Assembly: GCF_025252405.1 (NCBI RefSeq)
Contig: NZ_CP104307.1
Coordinates: 682,001 to 746,000, forward strand
DNA from: Flavobacterium sp. TR2
GTDB taxonomy: Bacteria > Bacteroidota > Bacteroidia > Flavobacteriales > Flavobacteriaceae
Length of the DNA stretch: 64,000 nt
Direction of reading: 5' to 3'
Translations under genes and position numbers: made by a program
Part shown: positions 44,634 to 53,287 of the stretch, piece by piece
Layout: every line of letters begins with the position of its first letter
Position numbering within the stretch: position 1 is the stretch's first letter
The notes under the pieces: model-generated
Databases searched by the model: none
The model's input: the letters and a program-made list of their open reading frames with translations, nothing else
Told to the model about the DNA's origin: nothing

Positions 44634-46382
44634 ATGAAAAGATATTTAATTCTATTTCTACTCACTTTTCAAGGACTGATGGCTCAGGTGCAATTTGAAG
44701 CCAGAGTCAGCAAGAATACACTTGGACTAAACGAAAGGCTTCGCATTGATTTTATTATGAATGTTGACGGAGATAATTTCGAACAGCCTTCTTTTGATGG
44801 ATTTAAAATGGTTGCCGGACCAAGCCAGCAGATTAGTCAGTCTTGGATTAATGGACGAAGCTCTTTTCAAAAAATATATTCTTATATCCTACAGCCTGAG
44901 CGAAAAGGTGCCATTACAATTAAACAGGCGGCGATAGAATTTAACGGTCAGGTTTACAAAACAAACCCGATAAAGGTTACAGTAACCAATGCCGTTGCTC
45001 AAGAAAGAGATCCAAATGACAGACCGCAAGGATCTGGAAATGAATTGCTGAATCTAGTTGCCGAAATCTCAAAAACAAATCCGTACTTAAACGAACCTAT
45101 TACGGTTGTTTACAAGCTGTATTTTAACAACATTGGCGTTACCGGCTTTAAAGAACTGGCGAAACCTAAATACAATGATTTCTGGAATCAGAACATTGAT
45201 GTCAAACAGCTTTCTGTACAGCAAGGATCTTATCAAGGCCAGCAGGCTTATTATGTAATCTTGAAAAAAGTGATTTTATATCCACAAAAATCAGGAAAAC
45301 TAACTATTGAGCCACTTTCGCTGGATATTGGAGTGCAATTGCCAACAAATCGTCGCGATATGTTTGGCCAAATGATCATTACAGAAGACAACAAAGTAGT
45401 ATCTGCAGGAGCAAAAACAATCAATGTAAAACCTCTTCCTGAAAGCAGCAAACCAGAAGGATTTACTGGTGCGGTGGGAAGATTGAATTTTACTGTCACA
45501 CCATCAAAAACAACGCTTAAAAACGGCGAAGGTCTGGATTTAATTGTAAGTGCGCAGGGGACTGGAAATATGAAGCTATTTACTCTTCCAAAACCAGTTG
45601 TGCCTAATGCATTAGAAATGTATGATCCTGTTCACGACGAACAAGTGACCACTTCGCTGACAGGTATGTCTGGAAGAATCACAGACAAGTATACTATTGT
45701 ACCGCAATACAGAGGAAAATACGCAATTAAACCAATGCAGTTTTCGTATTTTGATTTGAGCACTGGCACTTACAAAACAATCACTTCAAAAGAAATTATG
45801 ATTGATGTTTTGGACGGGCCAACGCCAGCTGAAGCAAATACAGGCGCATCGGCGGCTAAAAATGTTGTGGCCAAAGCAGATGAATTCAAAAATATTAAAT
45901 CTAAAACAGCCTTAATTCCTATTGAGAAAAAGGATTTTTATGACTCAAATCTGTATTTAGGATTACTGTTTGCCCCATTCATCATTATTCCGATCATCAT
46001 TCTTGCTAGAAAGAAAAAAGAGGCTATGGATAGTGATGTTGCCGGAAATAGAATTAGAATGAACAATAAGCTGGCGAAAAAATATTTATCGCAAGCGAAG
46101 AAACATCTTAACAACAAAGAGCCTTTCTATATCGCATTGGAAAAAGCAATGCATAATTTCTTGAAAGCAAAACTGCATATTGAGACTTCAGAAATGAGTA
46201 AAGACAATATCAGAGAATTGCTATTGTCTAGAAATGCAAATCCAGAAACGGTTCAGAATTTTATTGCTTTGACTGAAAACTGCGAATTTGCGCGTTATGC
46301 ACCAGCGTCGAGCGCTTCGATTCAGCAGGATTATGATAAAGCTGTTGTGATTATTTCTGAATTAGAAAAACAGATTGTTTAA
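44634..46382 (+). CDS. batD: BatD, oxygen tolerance protein
   Basis: 582 residues. A signal peptide (MKRYLILFLLTFQGLMA) and several beta-sandwich repeats lie on the exported side (about 20-410; e.g. RVSKNTLGLNERLRIDF, FTVTPSKTTLKNGEGLDL, the BatD pattern). One membrane segment follows (NLYLGLLFAPFIIIPIIILA, about 440-460). A cytoplasmic tail with KKHLNNKEPFYIALEKAMHNF is also typical. It lies between batC and batE on the same strand. Confidence 0.92.
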   Translation: MKRYLILFLLTFQGLMAQVQFEARVSKNTLGLNERLRIDFIMNVDGDNFEQPSFDGFKMVAGPSQQISQSWINGRSSFQKIYSYILQPERKGAITIKQAAIEFNGQVYKTNPIKVTVTNAVAQERDPNDRPQGSGNELLNLVAEISKTNPYLNEPITVVYKLYFNNIGVTGFKELAKPKYNDFWNQNIDVKQLSVQQGSYQGQQAYYVILKKVILYPQKSGKLTIEPLSLDIGVQLPTNRRDMFGQMIITEDNKVVSAGAKTINVKPLPESSKPEGFTGAVGRLNFTVTPSKTTLKNGEGLDLIVSAQGTGNMKLFTLPKPVVPNALEMYDPVHDEQVTTSLTGMSGRITDKYTIVPQYRGKYAIKPMQFSYFDLSTGTYKTITSKEIMIDVLDGPTPAEANTGASAAKNVVAKADEFKNIKSKTALIPIEKKDFYDSNLYLGLLFAPFIIIPIIILARKKKEAMDSDVAGNRIRMNNKLAKKYLSQAKKHLNNKEPFYIALEKAMHNFLKAKLHIETSEMSKDNIRELLLSRNANPETVQNFIALTENCEFARYAPASSASIQQDYDKAVVIISELEKQIV

Positions 46383-46387
46383 TTTTT

Positions 46388-46452
46388 TTTTAACGCAAAG
46401 TTCGCTAAGAAAATTGATTTTAGATTGAGTCGAATTTAAGTTCGCAAAGTTG
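46388..46452. repeat. CGCAAAG-type repeat between batD and batE
   Basis: Contains AACGCAAAGTTCGCTAAG and TTCGCAAAGTTG words, matching those at 1836-1915 and 57132-57283. It forms the spacer immediately before the batE coding region. Confidence 0.6.
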
Positions 46453-46473
46453 AAAATCTTATTAAAAAAGAAA

Positions 46474-47220
46474 ATGAAAAACATACTATATCTCTTTTTA
46501 TTCATCTCGCAGGTTTTCTTTGCGCAAGGGCGCTTTGAATCGGCCAATGCATTGTACCAAAAAGGGCAATATAAAGAAGCTGCACAGGTTTATGAAAACA
46601 TTCTCAAAGAAGACAAATTGCAGTCTGCCGAATTGTATTTTAATCTCGGAAACTGTTATTACAAACTAAATCAAGTTGCGCCTTCGATTTACAATTATGA
46701 AAAAGCTCTGGTTCTTAAGCCAAACGACCCTGAGACTTTAAATAATCTAAAATTTGCCAAAAAACTAACTATTGACGAAATCAAGGAAGTTCCAAAAGTA
46801 GGTTTTGCAAAACTGATCCAGAACTTTATTTCTATTTTTGATTATAATGCTTGGGCCAAAATTTCTGTTGCGCTTGGTTTTGTGTTCTTATTGAGTTTTA
46901 TTGGCTATTACTTTTCAAACGGTACACTTGCAAAAAGGATTTATTTTGTGGGAATGTTTATTATTTTGGTTGCATTTGCTTTGAGCATTTCGGCAGGAAT
47001 GTCTGAAAAAAGCCATTTTGAAAATGATCGCGTTGCCATTGTTTTTTCTGAATTAAGCCAAGTTCGACACGAACCTCAAAAATCTTCAAATGGCATTATT
47101 CTATTGCACGAAGGAGCAAAAGTTTATGTCTTAGAAAGTGTTGCAGGCTGGAAAAAAATCGAATTGACAGATGGAACTCAAGGCTGGATTGATTCTTCAA
47201 CTATCAAAGAAGTAAAATAA
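46474..47220 (+). CDS. batE: BatE, TPR and SH3 domain protein
   Basis: About 248 residues from the ATG at 46474, with signal peptide MKNILYLFLFISQVFFAQG. The upstream TTG at 46450 is rejected. TPR helices (ALYQKGQYKEAAQVYENIL, LYFNLGNCYYKLNQVAPSI, about 20-95) are followed by two membrane segments (about 135-155 and 160-180). The C-terminal bacterial SH3 region ends in ELTDGTQGWIDSSTIKEVK. It is the last gene of the Bat cluster. Confidence 0.9.
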   Translation: MKNILYLFLFISQVFFAQGRFESANALYQKGQYKEAAQVYENILKEDKLQSAELYFNLGNCYYKLNQVAPSIYNYEKALVLKPNDPETLNNLKFAKKLTIDEIKEVPKVGFAKLIQNFISIFDYNAWAKISVALGFVFLLSFIGYYFSNGTLAKRIYFVGMFIILVAFALSISAGMSEKSHFENDRVAIVFSELSQVRHEPQKSSNGIILLHEGAKVYVLESVAGWKKIELTDGTQGWIDSSTIKEVK

Positions 47221-47247
47221 AGTTTAGAAACATTCAAATATAAAAAT

Positions 47248-47279
47248 CCCAAATTCCAAAACAGTAATTGGAATTTGGG
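47248..47279. terminator. Terminator of the Bat operon (GGAATTT family)
   Basis: CCCAAATTCCAA / TTGGAATTTGGG, a 12-bp stem with an 8-nt loop, then ATTTTTTATTTTTTGG. It lies between batE and the convergent VWA lipoprotein. Near-copy of 32004-32038. Confidence 0.85.
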
Positions 47280-47305
47280 ATTTTTTATTTTTTGGAATTT
47301 AATGA

Positions 47306-48856
47306 TTAATTCACAGCATCAACCAATCTAACAAACTCCGATCTATAACCATCTTCGTCATTTGACAAACCTGATTTTGCCAATCGTTTAATATCCGAAC
47401 TTGAACTGTTCGCGATATATTTTGAGTCACGCAATTTTAGTCCAAACCAAGAAACGGCAGTTGTAAATTTAAAATCTGGAGAACTGTTTTCCAGATCTGT
47501 TTTCCTATCTGCAATTACATTTACGATTTCAATGCTTTTGTTGCCATCAGGTTTTTTATATCTAAATTTTACTGTAGCCAATTCATCACTATGATTTTCA
47601 GCCGATTTCTCTGTTTTAGTGTATTTTAAATCAGACGGAATATAATCGCTTTCTACACCCGTCGGAACAATTTCATATAGCGCTGTTACTGAATGTCCGC
47701 TTCCTAATTCGCCTGCATCAATTTTATCATTTTTAAAATCCTCAGCATTCAGTTTTCGGTTTTCATAGCCAATCAATCGATATGCTTGAACATGATTTGG
47801 ATTGAACTCAATTTGGATTTTTACATCTTTCGCAATAGCGAACATAGATCCTTTAAATTCTTTTCCAAGAAAACGATTCGCTTCCTGAATGTTATCAATG
47901 TAAGCGTAATTGCCATTTCCTTTATCGGCAAGAATTTCCATTTTACTGTCTTTGTAATTGCCCATTCCAAATCCTAAAACGGTCAAGAAAACTCCAGACT
48001 CCCTTTTTTGCTCAATCAATTTCAGCATATCATCATCAGAAGAAGCTCCAACATTAAAATCTCCATCAGTCGCTATCACTACTCTATTGTTTCCTTCTTT
48101 GATGAAATTCTGCTGGGCAAGTTTGTACGCCAATTCGATTCCTTCTCCTCCCGCTGTGCTTCCGCCTGCGTGCAAATCGTCAAAAGCATCCATAATTTCA
48201 TCTTTATTATCGCCCGAAGTTGGTTCTAAAACCACTCCCGCAGATCCTGCATAAACTACAATCGAAACTTTATCGATGCTTCTAAGCTCCTTCACTAAAA
48301 TTTTCATCGATTCTTTTAGCAATGGCAGTTTGTTTGGCTCATCCATCGAACCTGAAACGTCAACTAAAAAAACCAGATTAGAAGCCGGCAAATTTACCAT
48401 TGGAACGTTCTTTCCCTGTAAACCAATCTTTAGCAGTCGGCTATTTTTATTCCACGGGCAATCGCTGTATTCTGTATTTATAGAAAACGGATGCTGGCCA
48501 TCTGGCTGCGGATATTTGTATTTAAAAAAGTTGATCATTTCCTCCACACGAACTGCATCTTTTGGAACTTTCTGCCCTTCGTTTATAAATCTGCGGATAT
48601 TGGTATACGATGCATTATCAACATCGATAGAAAACGTAGAAAGAGGTTCTTTCAGCGGAGATTCAAACGGATTTTCTTCCATCGCTGCATAACTTTCTGT
48701 ATTGGTCTCAGGAATATAATTTTCCTCTTCGATTAAATCGGTTGTTGCTGCAACTGCAGTAGAATCTACAGTTTCCGCTGTAGCGTAATCAGCTTTCTTA
48801 CAGCCGAAAACAGTAAGTACGAGGAATGCCATCATAAAGAAATTAAGATTTCTCAT
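47306..48856 (-). CDS. VWA domain lipoprotein (YfbK/DUF3520-like)
   Basis: 516 residues. A lipobox (FGCKK) follows the signal peptide (Cys at about 19). N-terminal TFSIDVDNASYTNIRRFINEG is the YfbK-type region (about 75-100). A VWA domain with MIDAS VFLVDVSGSMDEPNK and the later IATDGDFNVGAS covers about 165-345. DUF3520 at the C-terminus has ELATVKFRYKKPDG and DFKFTTAVSWFGLKLRDS. It is on the outside face of the membrane and lies convergent to the Bat cluster, so a related stress role is possible but only a guess. Confidence 0.85.
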   Translation of the reverse strand: MRNLNFFMMAFLVLTVFGCKKADYATAETVDSTAVAATTDLIEEENYIPETNTESYAAMEENPFESPLKEPLSTFSIDVDNASYTNIRRFINEGQKVPKDAVRVEEMINFFKYKYPQPDGQHPFSINTEYSDCPWNKNSRLLKIGLQGKNVPMVNLPASNLVFLVDVSGSMDEPNKLPLLKESMKILVKELRSIDKVSIVVYAGSAGVVLEPTSGDNKDEIMDAFDDLHAGGSTAGGEGIELAYKLAQQNFIKEGNNRVVIATDGDFNVGASSDDDMLKLIEQKRESGVFLTVLGFGMGNYKDSKMEILADKGNGNYAYIDNIQEANRFLGKEFKGSMFAIAKDVKIQIEFNPNHVQAYRLIGYENRKLNAEDFKNDKIDAGELGSGHSVTALYEIVPTGVESDYIPSDLKYTKTEKSAENHSDELATVKFRYKKPDGNKSIEIVNVIADRKTDLENSSPDFKFTTAVSWFGLKLRDSKYIANSSSSDIKRLAKSGLSNDEDGYRSEFVRLVDAVN

Positions 48857-49067
48857 AAAGTAAGTTTTTAAAAATTAATAAAAGTTATAGGCTTCAAATA
48901 AAGACTAGCATTCCGGATTTACTAGAGGCGATTATTTGCAATTTTTCGAGTATCAAAATCGTGCCAAATTTTTTACAAATATTTTTCCTACCTAAGAATA
49001 AAATGAGAAACCCTTATTTTTAAAGGATTTTAGCTGAAAAAGTTTTTTTGATTTTCCATGTAGATTT

Positions 49068-49091
49068 GTAGAGACGCACTGCGGTGCGTCT
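49068..49091. repeat. GACGCACTGC palindromic repeat, copy 2
   Basis: GTAGAGACGCACTGCGGTGC followed by GTCT: the palindromic core GACGCACTGCGGTGCGTC lacks the right-hand outer CTAC. Confidence 0.8.
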
Positions 49092-49143
49092 GAATCCAGC
49101 ATATCGAGAACAAAGAGTGAAATTTTTTTTGTACACAAAAATC

Positions 49144-49171
49144 GTAGAGACGCACTGCGGTGCGTCTCTAC
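49144..49171. repeat. GACGCACTGC palindromic repeat, copy 3
   Basis: A full copy: a 13-bp inverted repeat with outer GTAGA / TCTAC ends around the core GACGCACTGCGGTGCGTC, so it can fold into one long hairpin. It sits 50 bases from copy 2. Confidence 0.85.
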
Positions 49172-49214
49172 AATAAAATGGGGTGTAAAAATTAAATGTG
49201 TTTTTCAGTTAAAT

Positions 49215-49784
49215 TTAAAACTGATAAATTTTATCAGGCGTAACGCAATAATCCAATTTGATATCCGATTCAAAAACGTCATCAATCTGACTTACCGATT
49301 CAAAAAAAGAAAGCCCAATTTTGATAGTTTCGGGTTTGCATTCTGCCAAGAATTTATCGTAAAAGCCTTTTCCGTAGCCAATTCGGTTTCCAAAAATGTC
49401 AAAAGCCAAAAGCGGCACAAAAACTACTTCAACTTTAGACGAAGGAACTTCAATTCCGTCAACTGGCTCAGGAATATTGTATTCGTTTTTCTTGATTTTA
49501 GTATTATCTGTCAAAAGAAAATGAGTCATTTTTCTGGTTTCAAAATCACTCTTAGAGATTAGGATTTCTTTGTCTTTTCCAGAAAGCAAATGCAGAATAT
49601 ATTCGGTATTGACTTCTTTGTGCTCTTCAATCGGGAGAAAAACATGATAATACGTTTTATCCCAAATTGGCATTTGAATCAATAGGTTTGCGATTGCCAG
49701 ACTTTTCTCTTCTATTTCATCAAAAGAAAGTGCTTTACGGAAATTTTTATATTCTATTCGGAGTTCTTTTTTACTCGTCGGCAT
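49215..49784 (-). CDS. 5-formyltetrahydrofolate cyclo-ligase
   Basis: Converts 5-formyl-THF to 5,10-methenyl-THF with ATP. About 189 residues from the ATG at 49784 (MPTSKKELRIEYKNFRKAL). A longer frame to 49850 has a start inside the upstream gene and no family similarity. LRIEYKNFRKAL is the phosphate-binding N-terminus. VPLLAFDIFGNRIGYGKGFYDKFL is the conserved cyclo-ligase box with GYGKGFYD. It overlaps the upstream aspartoacylase-family gene by 14 bases. Confidence 0.9.
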   Translation of the reverse strand: MPTSKKELRIEYKNFRKALSFDEIEEKSLAIANLLIQMPIWDKTYYHVFLPIEEHKEVNTEYILHLLSGKDKEILISKSDFETRKMTHFLLTDNTKIKKNEYNIPEPVDGIEVPSSKVEVVFVPLLAFDIFGNRIGYGKGFYDKFLAECKPETIKIGLSFFESVSQIDDVFESDIKLDYCVTPDKIYQF

Positions 49785-50748
49785 TGTCTGGGGTTTTAGA
49801 TATATGATAAATAGCGTCGCCTTCGTAAACAATTGGCGAATGGTTGGCATTAATTATATAACCATCATGAGGCGCTTTGACTTTCTGTTCAAACTTACCA
49901 AACGGATCTGTAATAATCGCTAAAATAGTGCCTTTGGTTACAAATTTTCCAATCAGATTAAAATCATGCAGCAGACCTGAACATTTTGCTCGAAGCCAAA
50001 CCGACTGTTTAATATAAATAGAAGGCGTTAATGCCGGTTCAGCAATTTGTTTAGAATCCAGCATTCCTAAATAATGCAGCAAACGTTTGGTTCCCAAAAC
50101 ACCTTGATTTGCAATTTCGTTGTTAATGTCTAATGATTTTCCGCCTTCAAAAAGAAGCATTTTTACATTGGCGCTTTCAGAAGTTTTTCTAAAAGAACCG
50201 TTTATGTTTTTGGAATACAAAGTAAAAGGCGCATTAAAAATATCGGCCAGGACTTTCAATTCGGGATTATTTTCTGTGATTCTAATTTGAGGCGCATTAA
50301 AGCGGCTTGCTCCTCCAGCATGAAAATCGACAGCATAATCTAGAATTGGCAGAATTTCTTCGACAATATGATAGGCAAATCTACTGGCCAGCGAGCCCTT
50401 TTTGCTTCCGGGAAAAACACGATTCAAATCGCGGCCGTCGGGAAACTCTCGTGATTTGTTTACAAAACCATACATATTGATTACCGGAATACAAATTATT
50501 GTACCACAGGCAGGTCTGTTTATTTTTTTACTGATAATCTGGCGGACAATTTCGACGCCGTTAATCTCGTCGCCATGTATTCCTGCCGAAAATAAAATTG
50601 TCGGGCCTTCATGCTTGGAACGGCGCACAATTACAGGAATATTCAACTTAGTTGTGGTGTGAAGCCGAGCAATTTCGACATTTATGGTTCTGTGTTCCCC
50701 TGGCAAAATAGATTCGCCAAAAATAACCAATGGAGTACTATTTTTCAT
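49771..50748 (-). CDS. Succinylglutamate desuccinylase/aspartoacylase family protein
   Basis: A zinc amidohydrolase-like protein of 325 residues. The zinc ligands are in FSAGIHGDEINGVEI (HxxE), the later DYAVDFHAGG (His) and an intervening RDLNRVFPGSKKGS patch with Asn-Arg. A C-terminal beta domain (GYIINANHSPIVYEGDAIYH) is as in the family. No signal peptide. It overlaps the folate enzyme by 14 bases, so they are an operon. The substrate is uncertain, since the family includes many deacylases. Confidence 0.88.
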   Translation of the reverse strand: MKNSTPLVIFGESILPGEHRTINVEIARLHTTTKLNIPVIVRRSKHEGPTILFSAGIHGDEINGVEIVRQIISKKINRPACGTIICIPVINMYGFVNKSREFPDGRDLNRVFPGSKKGSLASRFAYHIVEEILPILDYAVDFHAGGASRFNAPQIRITENNPELKVLADIFNAPFTLYSKNINGSFRKTSESANVKMLLFEGGKSLDINNEIANQGVLGTKRLLHYLGMLDSKQIAEPALTPSIYIKQSVWLRAKCSGLLHDFNLIGKFVTKGTILAIITDPFGKFEQKVKAPHDGYIINANHSPIVYEGDAIYHISKTPDNADE

Positions 50749-50852
50749 GTAAATTATAAAATCTAAATATAGAAATTATATTTTAAATTCATAATTTTGA
50801 ATTTAATACACAAATTCCTATATAAACAAAATTAAACCAATTTACCAAAAGA

Positions 50853-51380
50853 ATGAAAAAGACTTTACTATTACTTAGCGCATTGACGCTTATGGCTTCG
50901 TGCATGAGCAAAGAAGAAAAAATGAAAGAAGCAGAAGATGATGGAAATGAAGCAATTGCTGTAAAATCTAAATTGATCGAAGGTGCTGGAAAAGCGCTGC
51001 AAGAAGAAGGAAAATCTGCCGCAGAAAGCGCTTCTAAAGGTGTTGGAGATGTGATAAAAGGAATAAACTCTGGAATAAGCAAAAGCATAAATCAATCTAA
51101 AGTAATTTCTGAGGCGTCTTTCAAAACAAATTTTGAAGATTGCAAAGCCGAAAAAATTTACGCTTCCAGTGAAGACAAAGTAAAAAAAGTCACTATTTAT
51201 TTAATTGCTAAAAATGATTTTAAAGGCGATCTAATTTTAAAAGCTTTCGATTCTGATAAAAAAGAAATAGGAAGAAGCCGAGTAAAAGTTGACATTAAAA
51301 AAGAGGATGCCAAATATGTAGATTTTCCTTTTGACGAAAGAACACATTTACTGCAAACAGAATATTTTTCGATCAAATAA
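50853..51380 (+). CDS. Small lipoprotein of unknown function, 175 residues
   Basis: A signal peptide with lipobox (LTLMASCMSKEE, Cys at about 17), then a charged helical segment (about 20-75). The C-terminal part (about 80-175) has alternating strands: KVKKVTIYLIAKNDFKGDLILKAF in pieces and KKEIGRSRVKVDIKKED. Family not recognised. It stands alone with a terminator at 51399-51421, divergent from the aspartoacylase gene. Confidence 0.7.
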   Translation: MKKTLLLLSALTLMASCMSKEEKMKEAEDDGNEAIAVKSKLIEGAGKALQEEGKSAAESASKGVGDVIKGINSGISKSINQSKVISEASFKTNFEDCKAEKIYASSEDKVKKVTIYLIAKNDFKGDLILKAFDSDKKEIGRSRVKVDIKKEDAKYVDFPFDERTHLLQTEYFSIK

Positions 51381-51398
51381 AAATATCTTTAACAAAAG

Positions 51399-51421
51399 AG
51401 CCTTTTACATCGTAAAGGGCT
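51399..51421 (+). terminator. Terminator after the 50853 lipoprotein
   Basis: A stem AGCCTTTTAC / GTAAAGGGCT (one G-U pair) with a 3-nt loop, followed by nine T residues. Confidence 0.8.
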
Positions 51422-51487
51422 TTTTTTTTGAGAGAAGAAACTCAAAAGAATTTTAAACTTTAAGCTCAATAGTTTAATTTTGTATTT

Positions 51488-53278
51488 ATGCAAAGTCCTC
51501 TTGAACTTCAAATTATAACCTTACCCGATAATCCTGGCGTTTATCAGTATTATGATAAAGACGGGAAAATTTTGTATGTAGGAAAAGCCAAAAATTTAAA
51601 AAAAAGGGTTTCCTCCTATTTCAATAAAATTCACGATACTGCTAAAACCAATGTATTGGTAAAAAAAATCGTGACCATAAAACACATCGTAGTCCCAACC
51701 GAAACAGATGCGCTTTTATTGGAGAATAATTTAATTAAAACACTTCAGCCGAGATACAACGTTTTGCTTCGCGATGATAAAACCTATCCTTGGATCTGCA
51801 TCAAAAAAGAACCTTTTTCGAGAATATTTTCTACACGAAACATGATCAAAGACGGTTCTGAATATTTTGGCCCATACACCAGTTTCAAAACTGTACATAC
51901 GATTTTAGACTTGATTAAGGAATTGTATCCGCTTCGAACCTGCAATTACGATTTGAGCGAATCGAATATCAATTCCGGAAAATTTAAAGTTTGTCTGGAA
52001 TATCATATCGGAAACTGCAAAGGTCCTTGTGAAGGTCTGGAACCTCTAGAAGAATACCAAAGGCAAGTCAACGCTATTCGCGAAATCCTGAAAGGAAATT
52101 TTAAAGAAAGCTTAAAGGATTTCAAGAAACTGATGAACAATTATGCGCAGAATTTACAATTTGAAGAAGCGCAGAAAATAAAAGAAAAGATTGAAGTTTT
52201 AGAAAACTATCAATCTAAATCAACTATCATCAATCCTAAGATTACCAATATTGACGTCTTTTCGATTGTTTCTGACGAAAGTGCCGCTTATGTCAACTTT
52301 CTTCAGATTTCTCATGGTTCGATCATTCGTTCGCATACTTTAGAAATGAAGAAAAAACTGGACGAATCTGATGAAGAATTGCTGGAATTGGCGATTATCG
52401 AACTTCGCGAGCGTTTTCAGCTGCTATCAAAAGAAATTATCGTTCCTTTTGAGATAGATTTGGGCGAAAACATTAAGACAACCGTTCCGCAGCTCGGAGA
52501 CAAAAAACAGATTCTGGATTTGTCAATCCGAAATGCTAAATTCTACCGAATCGAACAATTAAAACAATTGCAGATTATAGATCCCGACCGCCACGTAAAC
52601 AGAATCATGGCTCAGATGCAGAAAGATTTACGTCTCCCATCTGAACCAAGACATATAGAATGCTTTGATAACTCGAACATTCAGGGAACAAATCCCGTTG
52701 CGGCCTGCGTGGTTTTTAAAGACGGAAAACCAAGCAAAAAAGATTATCGCCATTTTAACGTCAAAACTGTCGAAGGCCCGAACGACTTTGCTTCGATGAC
52801 CGAAATTGTGTACCGCCGCTACAAAAGATTGTTAGATGAAAACGAGCCTTTGCCACAATTAATTATTATTGATGGCGGAAAAGGACAGCTTTCAGCAGCT
52901 CTCAAAAGCATTGATGATTTGGGCTTACGCGGAAAAGTGGCCATTATCGGAATCGCAAAACGTCTGGAAGAACTTTTCTATCCTGGCGATTCAATACCGC
53001 TGTACCTCGACAAAAAATCAGAAACTTTAAAAGTCATTCAGCATTTAAGAAACGAGGCGCATAGATTCGGAATCACTTTTCACAGAGACAAAAGAAGCAA
53101 ATCGGCACTTAATTCTTCAGTAGAAAGTATTCCGGGAATCGGCGAAAAAACCATGACAGCGTTAATACAACATTTCAAAAGTGTTAAAAGATTAAAATTA
53201 GCTACGGAAAAAGAAATTTCAGATGTTATAGGGGTTTCTAAAGCCAAAAAAATTGTCGACTTTTACAAAACCAACTAG
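51488..53278 (+). CDS. uvrC: Excinuclease ABC subunit C
   Basis: The nuclease subunit of nucleotide excision repair. 596 residues. The N-terminal GIY-YIG nuclease is LPDNPGVYQYYDK..ILYVGKAKNL. The Cys patch LEYHIGNCKGPCEGL follows. The UVR domain is around 200-235 (LQFEEAQKIKEKIEVLE). The RNase H-like C-terminal nuclease has IECFDNSNIQGTNPVAACVV and IIIDGGKGQLSAA. Helix-hairpin-helix repeats end it (ESIPGIGEKTMTALIQHF). A TAATTTTG -7-like element lies at 51475-51482, very close to the ATG. Confidence 0.96.
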   Translation: MQSPLELQIITLPDNPGVYQYYDKDGKILYVGKAKNLKKRVSSYFNKIHDTAKTNVLVKKIVTIKHIVVPTETDALLLENNLIKTLQPRYNVLLRDDKTYPWICIKKEPFSRIFSTRNMIKDGSEYFGPYTSFKTVHTILDLIKELYPLRTCNYDLSESNINSGKFKVCLEYHIGNCKGPCEGLEPLEEYQRQVNAIREILKGNFKESLKDFKKLMNNYAQNLQFEEAQKIKEKIEVLENYQSKSTIINPKITNIDVFSIVSDESAAYVNFLQISHGSIIRSHTLEMKKKLDESDEELLELAIIELRERFQLLSKEIIVPFEIDLGENIKTTVPQLGDKKQILDLSIRNAKFYRIEQLKQLQIIDPDRHVNRIMAQMQKDLRLPSEPRHIECFDNSNIQGTNPVAACVVFKDGKPSKKDYRHFNVKTVEGPNDFASMTEIVYRRYKRLLDENEPLPQLIIIDGGKGQLSAALKSIDDLGLRGKVAIIGIAKRLEELFYPGDSIPLYLDKKSETLKVIQHLRNEAHRFGITFHRDKRSKSALNSSVESIPGIGEKTMTALIQHFKSVKRLKLATEKEISDVIGVSKAKKIVDFYKTN

Positions 53279-53287
53279 CAAATTTTT

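Larger units (their letters stand above)
48857..49214. other. Intergenic region with two palindromic repeats
   Basis: No ORF I trust. AT-rich sequence, with two GACGCACTGCGGTGCGTC palindromes (49068-49091 and 49144-49171). The promoter of the VWA lipoprotein would be in 48857-48960, but I see no clear match. Confidence 0.5.
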
